From positions 1 to 8,683 of the forward strand of contig JBJMWW010000101.1 of NCBI GenBank assembly GCA_045809945.1: 8,683 bases of DNA, written 5' to 3'. This DNA comes from CADDYX01 sp045809945. Lineage in GTDB: Bacteria; Verrucomicrobiota; Verrucomicrobiia; Chthoniobacterales; UBA10450. How positions within the stretch are numbered: position 1 is the stretch's first letter; each line of letters begins with the position of its first letter. Below are positions 6,499 through 8,683 of the stretch, in pieces. Below the pieces are notes generated by a model, which did not search any database, had not been told where the DNA came from, and saw only the letters and a list, made by a program, of their open reading frames with translations. The translations under genes and the position numbers were made by a program.

Positions 6499-6532
6499 AG
6501 GTCCCTCGTCGCCTGCGCGACTCGGGAGACCT
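6499..6532. repeat. Imperfect hairpin just downstream of ssb
   Basis: GTCGC (6508-6512 region) and GCGAC (6517-6521) pair around a CTGC-type loop. The flanks AGG-TCCC and GGGA-CCT extend the stem with a 2x2 internal mismatch and a 2-nt bulge, about 12 pairs in all. It starts 8 nt after the ssb stop. With the adjacent inverted repeat at 6463-6496 it fills most of the 112-bp ssb-dprA gap. There is no poly-T tail, so attenuation, mRNA stabilisation or a weak stop signal are all possible. Confidence 0.4.
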
Positions 6533-6540
6533 GCGTCACA

Positions 6541-6984
6541 TCAAAACGGAATCTCGTCGTCGTCCGGCTCTGATGCAGCCGGTTTCGGTGGCGGGGCAGA
6601 GCGCGAAGGCGCGCGTCCGCCGCCGGCTTCGTCAGCATCACCACCGCCTTGGCGACCGCCGATCAGCTGCATGCCTTCGGCGACAACGCGCAGCTTGCTG
6701 CGTTTTTGTCCCGATTGTTTGTCATCCCAGGTATCGAGCTGCAGCCGGCCTTCGATGAAGACGGGGCGGCCTTTCTTCAAATATTCGCCGGCGATCTCCG
6801 CCGTGCGGCCCCAGAGCGTTACATCGACAAAGGTGGCTTCCTCGCGCTTCTCCCCAGAATCGGTCGTGTAGACACGGTTCACGGCGAGGCCGATCTCCGC
6901 GACGGCGGTTCCCTTCGGGGTGTAGCGTACCTCCGGATCGCGCGTCAGGTTGCCGATCAGAATGACTTTGTTAAAGCTGGCCAT
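6541..6984 (-). CDS. ssb: Single-stranded DNA-binding protein SSB
   Basis: 147-residue SSB that coats single-stranded DNA in replication, repair and recombination and recruits partners through its tail. The OB-fold covers about 1-110: MASFNKVILIGNLTRDPEVRYT at the start, the ATFVDVTLWGRTAE strand (50-63) and YLKKGRPVFIEGRLQLDTWDD (68-88). A Gly/Pro-rich disordered linker (about 109-138) leads to the acidic tail DDDEIPF (141-147), the conserved docking peptide ending in Pro-Phe. The gene lies 18 nt after rpsF, the common rpsF-ssb pairing. However, rpsR, which often follows, is absent and dprA comes next. No clear Shine-Dalgarno is seen; the only purine-rich candidate is AGG in the overlap with the rpsF stop. 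Confidence 0.97.
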   Translation of the reverse strand: MASFNKVILIGNLTRDPEVRYTPKGTAVAEIGLAVNRVYTTDSGEKREEATFVDVTLWGRTAEIAGEYLKKGRPVFIEGRLQLDTWDDKQSGQKRSKLRVVAEGMQLIGGRQGGGDADEAGGGRAPSRSAPPPKPAASEPDDDEIPF

Positions 6985-7002
6985 GCGCCAGTTCTAGCCA
7001 AC

Positions 7003-7332
7003 CTATTTTGCCTCGGCGACTTTTTTCGCGCGGCGCTCGTTTTTCTCCGGCAGCTTCTGGTAATGCTGGCGGTAAACTTCCGGGTCGAGCTTGAACTTGG
7101 CGCGCAATTTCGTGATCAGCTGCGAGTCGGCTTGGAACACAAAATTGACATAGTAACCGGCGTCGATCGGCCCGGCGACGTAGGAAAAATGCCGCTTATC
7201 CATCTTTTGGACCTGTTCGATCTGGGCGCCTTCCTTTTGAAATTCTGATTCGAGGCGCTCGACGGCCTCATGTACGCTCTCCTCTTTTCCCTGGGTGTTG
7301 AGGACGAGCAAAGCTTCGTAGCGATTCTTCAT
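7003..7332 (-). CDS. rpsF: 30S ribosomal protein S6 (bS6)
   Basis: 109-residue bS6, a component of the 30S platform that binds 16S rRNA together with bS18. The MKNRYEALLVLN opening, the long helix at about 16-33 (KEESVHEAVERLESEF), the MDKRHFSYVAGPIDAGYYVNFVF strands (44-66) and the basic C-terminus (98-109) fit the family, and the length is normal. Its ATG overlaps the pth stop as ATGA, so translation is probably coupled, and no Shine-Dalgarno precedes it. ssb follows 18 nt later. The usual partner gene rpsR is not in the window. Confidence 0.95.
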   Translation of the reverse strand: MKNRYEALLVLNTQGKEESVHEAVERLESEFQKEGAQIEQVQKMDKRHFSYVAGPIDAGYYVNFVFQADSQLITKLRAKFKLDPEVYRQHYQKLPEKNERRAKKVAEAK

Positions 7333-7910
7333 ATCTGCGGATTTTTGTTGAACGTGTTCATCGCGCTTACGAAGCCTTTGTCAATCGCGCATTTGATTGC
7401 ATCGACCGCGCGCTTCGCCGCCGCGGAGATGACTGGCGTTTCCTCTTCAAAAAAACGGCTGAGCACGTAATCGACACTGCCGCCGGACGGTGCCGCGCCG
7501 ATTCCGATCCGCAGCCGGGGAATTGCATCGGTGCCGAGGTGAACGAAAATCGATTCCAAGCCGTTGTGGCCGCCCGAGCTGCCGTCGAGTCGCAAGCGCA
7601 GCCGGCCGAGCGGCAACGCGTGGTCATCCAGCACAACGAGTATTTCCTGCGGCTCGACCTTGTAGAAGTTCGCGATCGTGGCGAGCGGAATGCCGGAGTG
7701 GTTCATAAAACTCCACGGCTTTACGAGCAGGACATCGCCGGTCCGCGCCCACACCGCATCCCATTTGCTGGAGCGTTCCCAATTGGCGTTGAAATCCCGC
7801 GCGAGTAGATCGAGCACCACGAAACCGACATTGTGCCGGGTGCGCTCGTATTCCGTGCCGGGATTGCCGAGACCGGCAATCAACCGGATTCTCGGCTGCT
7901 CCTGCTCCAA
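7329..7910 (-). CDS. pth: Peptidyl-tRNA hydrolase
   Basis: 193-residue Pth, which cleaves the ester between a peptide and tRNA in prematurely released peptidyl-tRNAs, recycling tRNA. The active-site set is complete: GLGNPGTEYERTRHNVGF (13-30) with Asn16 and the catalytic His26, the SFMNHSG motif with Asn70 (67-73), LDDHALPLG with Asp95 (94-102) and GGHNGL with Asn116 (113-118). The start is TTG at 7910-7908. It is the only possible start: a TGA lies in frame three codons upstream and no internal ATG precedes the GLGNPG motif. GGAAG at 7924-7920 lies 9 nt before it and is the best Shine-Dalgarno in the window. It follows rplY by 29 nt and overlaps rpsF by 4 nt. Confidence 0.97.
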   Translation of the reverse strand: MEQEQPRIRLIAGLGNPGTEYERTRHNVGFVVLDLLARDFNANWERSSKWDAVWARTGDVLLVKPWSFMNHSGIPLATIANFYKVEPQEILVVLDDHALPLGRLRLRLDGSSGGHNGLESIFVHLGTDAIPRLRIGIGAAPSGGSVDYVLSRFFEEETPVISAAAKRAVDAIKCAIDKGFVSAMNTFNKNPQI

Positions 7911-7919
7911 GTGGCGTCA

Positions 7920-7924
7920 CTTCC
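7920..7924 (-). promoter_or_regulatory. Ribosome-binding site supporting the pth TTG start
   Basis: GGAAG on the minus strand, 9 nt before the TTG. It supports that non-ATG start and is the only reasonably placed purine-rich site before a gene in the window. Confidence 0.5.
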
Positions 7925-7939
7925 GAAGTAATCTCACGA

Positions 7940-8638
7940 TCACTTCTTCTGTTCCTTCGCCGGCGCAGCGGCTCCAGCCGCTGCCGGCTCTTCCTTCTTC
8001 TCCTTGATGACCTCGGGACCCGCGGCCGCTTCGCCGGCCACCTCGGTCGCCGCAACAGCTGCTTCTTCCACCGTCGGCGCGAGGACAGAGAATACCGTCA
8101 GGTCGCCGGACAATTTCGTCGTCACGCCTTGCGGCAATTGAATGTCACGAACGTGGATAGCATCGCCGATATTCAGCGCCGAAACATCTACCGTAATGAG
8201 GTCTGGCAAATCCCGCGGCAGACATTCGACCGCCAAAGCGCGGACACTTTGCTCGAGCAGACCGCCCTCATTCTTCACACCATTGGCGAGCCCGGTTGGC
8301 TCAAGGGAAACTTCGGCGTGAATCACTTCGTCTTGCGCCACCGAATGGAAATCAACGTGCAGAATTTCGCCGCTCACCGGGGCGTGCTGCACTTCCTGCA
8401 CTAGCGCGAGCCGATTGCTCGCACCGCCACCGGTGACTTCAAGTTCCACGAGGACGTTTTCGCCCGACGCATGGCTGAGCAGCGCAGTGATGTCGCGCCG
8501 TGAAATCTGGAGCGGTTCGGCTTTGTCTTTGGCGCCGTAAATCACGGCCGGAACAACGCCGCGCGCCTTGAGCTTGCGAACCGCGGAACGTCCGACCGCG
8601 CTGCGGCGTTCGGCTGTGAGTTTAACTTGCTTGGCCAT
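7940..8638 (-). CDS. rplY: 50S ribosomal protein L25/general stress protein Ctc (bL25)
   Basis: 232-residue bL25 of the long CTC/TL5 form, which binds 5S rRNA in the 50S subunit. The N-terminal L25 domain (about 3-95) includes KLTAERRSAVGRSAVRKLKARG and VPAVIYGAKDK (6-39) and ends at LHVDFHSV (93-100). The C-terminal TL5 beta domain runs from about 101 to 190 (HAEVSLEPTG, LPRDLPDLITVDVSALNIGDAIHVRDI). An Ala/Glu/Lys-rich, probably disordered tail follows (about 190-232). rplY next to pth is a very common arrangement. The ATG at 8638 suits the MAKQVKLTAE opening; no Shine-Dalgarno is visible. The 45 bases to the window end hold no promoter I could identify, so the transcript may begin outside the window. 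Confidence 0.96.
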   Translation of the reverse strand: MAKQVKLTAERRSAVGRSAVRKLKARGVVPAVIYGAKDKAEPLQISRRDITALLSHASGENVLVELEVTGGGASNRLALVQEVQHAPVSGEILHVDFHSVAQDEVIHAEVSLEPTGLANGVKNEGGLLEQSVRALAVECLPRDLPDLITVDVSALNIGDAIHVRDIQLPQGVTTKLSGDLTVFSVLAPTVEEAAVAATEVAGEAAAGPEVIKEKKEEPAAAGAAAPAKEQKK

Positions 8639-8683
8639 GGTGCTTGCTACTTCGTTTCGTTGTCGATCCTGAACAGCGACGAC

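Noticed and set aside
5280..7248. Long plus-strand open frames (5280-5945, 6054-6758, 6649-7248)
   Set aside because: They run antisense to dprA, ssb and rpsF, whose protein families are certain. Their translations show no family motif.
1..8683. CRISPR array, insertion sequence, attachment site, toxin-antitoxin, tRNA or defence system
   Set aside because: No direct-repeat arrays, transposase or integrase frames, tRNA-like cloverleaf or effector motifs were seen. All long frames are accounted for by housekeeping genes.

Overview
The window reads as an ordinary chromosomal housekeeping stretch from a moderately GC-rich Gram-negative bacterium. Verrucomicrobiota (Chthoniobacterales-like soil lineage) is my best guess. 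It rests on the gene content and order (L25/CTC, Pth, S6, SSB, DprA, a TopB-type topoisomerase, NrdR, HIT) and on protein style, not on a marker-gene comparison. Two putative lipoproteins support an outer-membrane cell plan. Almost no start codon here is preceded by a recognisable Shine-Dalgarno sequence; the clearest exception is pth, which starts at TTG.

Layout, right to left because nearly everything is on the minus strand. (1) 8638-5328 is a compact run rplY, pth, rpsF, ssb, dprA. It covers translation (ribosomal protein L25, peptidyl-tRNA hydrolase, ribosomal protein S6) and then single-stranded DNA handling (SSB, DprA). Two hairpin-forming inverted repeats fill the ssb-dprA gap. (2) 5277-2500 is a 925-residue type IA topoisomerase of the TopB kind, closed by a convincing intrinsic terminator at 2474-2497. 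(3) 2416-1005 is a second unit: nrdR, an uncharacterised protein overlapping it by 14 nt, and a HIT/Hint hydrolase. nrdR has its own candidate promoter. A perfect 14-bp palindrome lies in the -35/-10 spacer, and a second, weaker inverted repeat sits 15 bp away over the start codon, as expected for NrdR autoregulation. (4) At the left end a small lipoprotein (minus) and an L,D-transpeptidase lipoprotein (plus) diverge from a 108-bp gap. The transpeptidase meets the HIT gene tail to tail with no base between the stop codons.

I see no mobile element, CRISPR array, tRNA, rRNA, phage gene or defence system. The parts most worth following are the ATP-cone-like domain I infer in the uncharacterised gene behind nrdR, the candidate NrdR operator pair, the TopB-type enzyme next to dprA with degenerate zinc-ribbon repeats, and the paired lipoproteins sharing a GRW-x-P motif.
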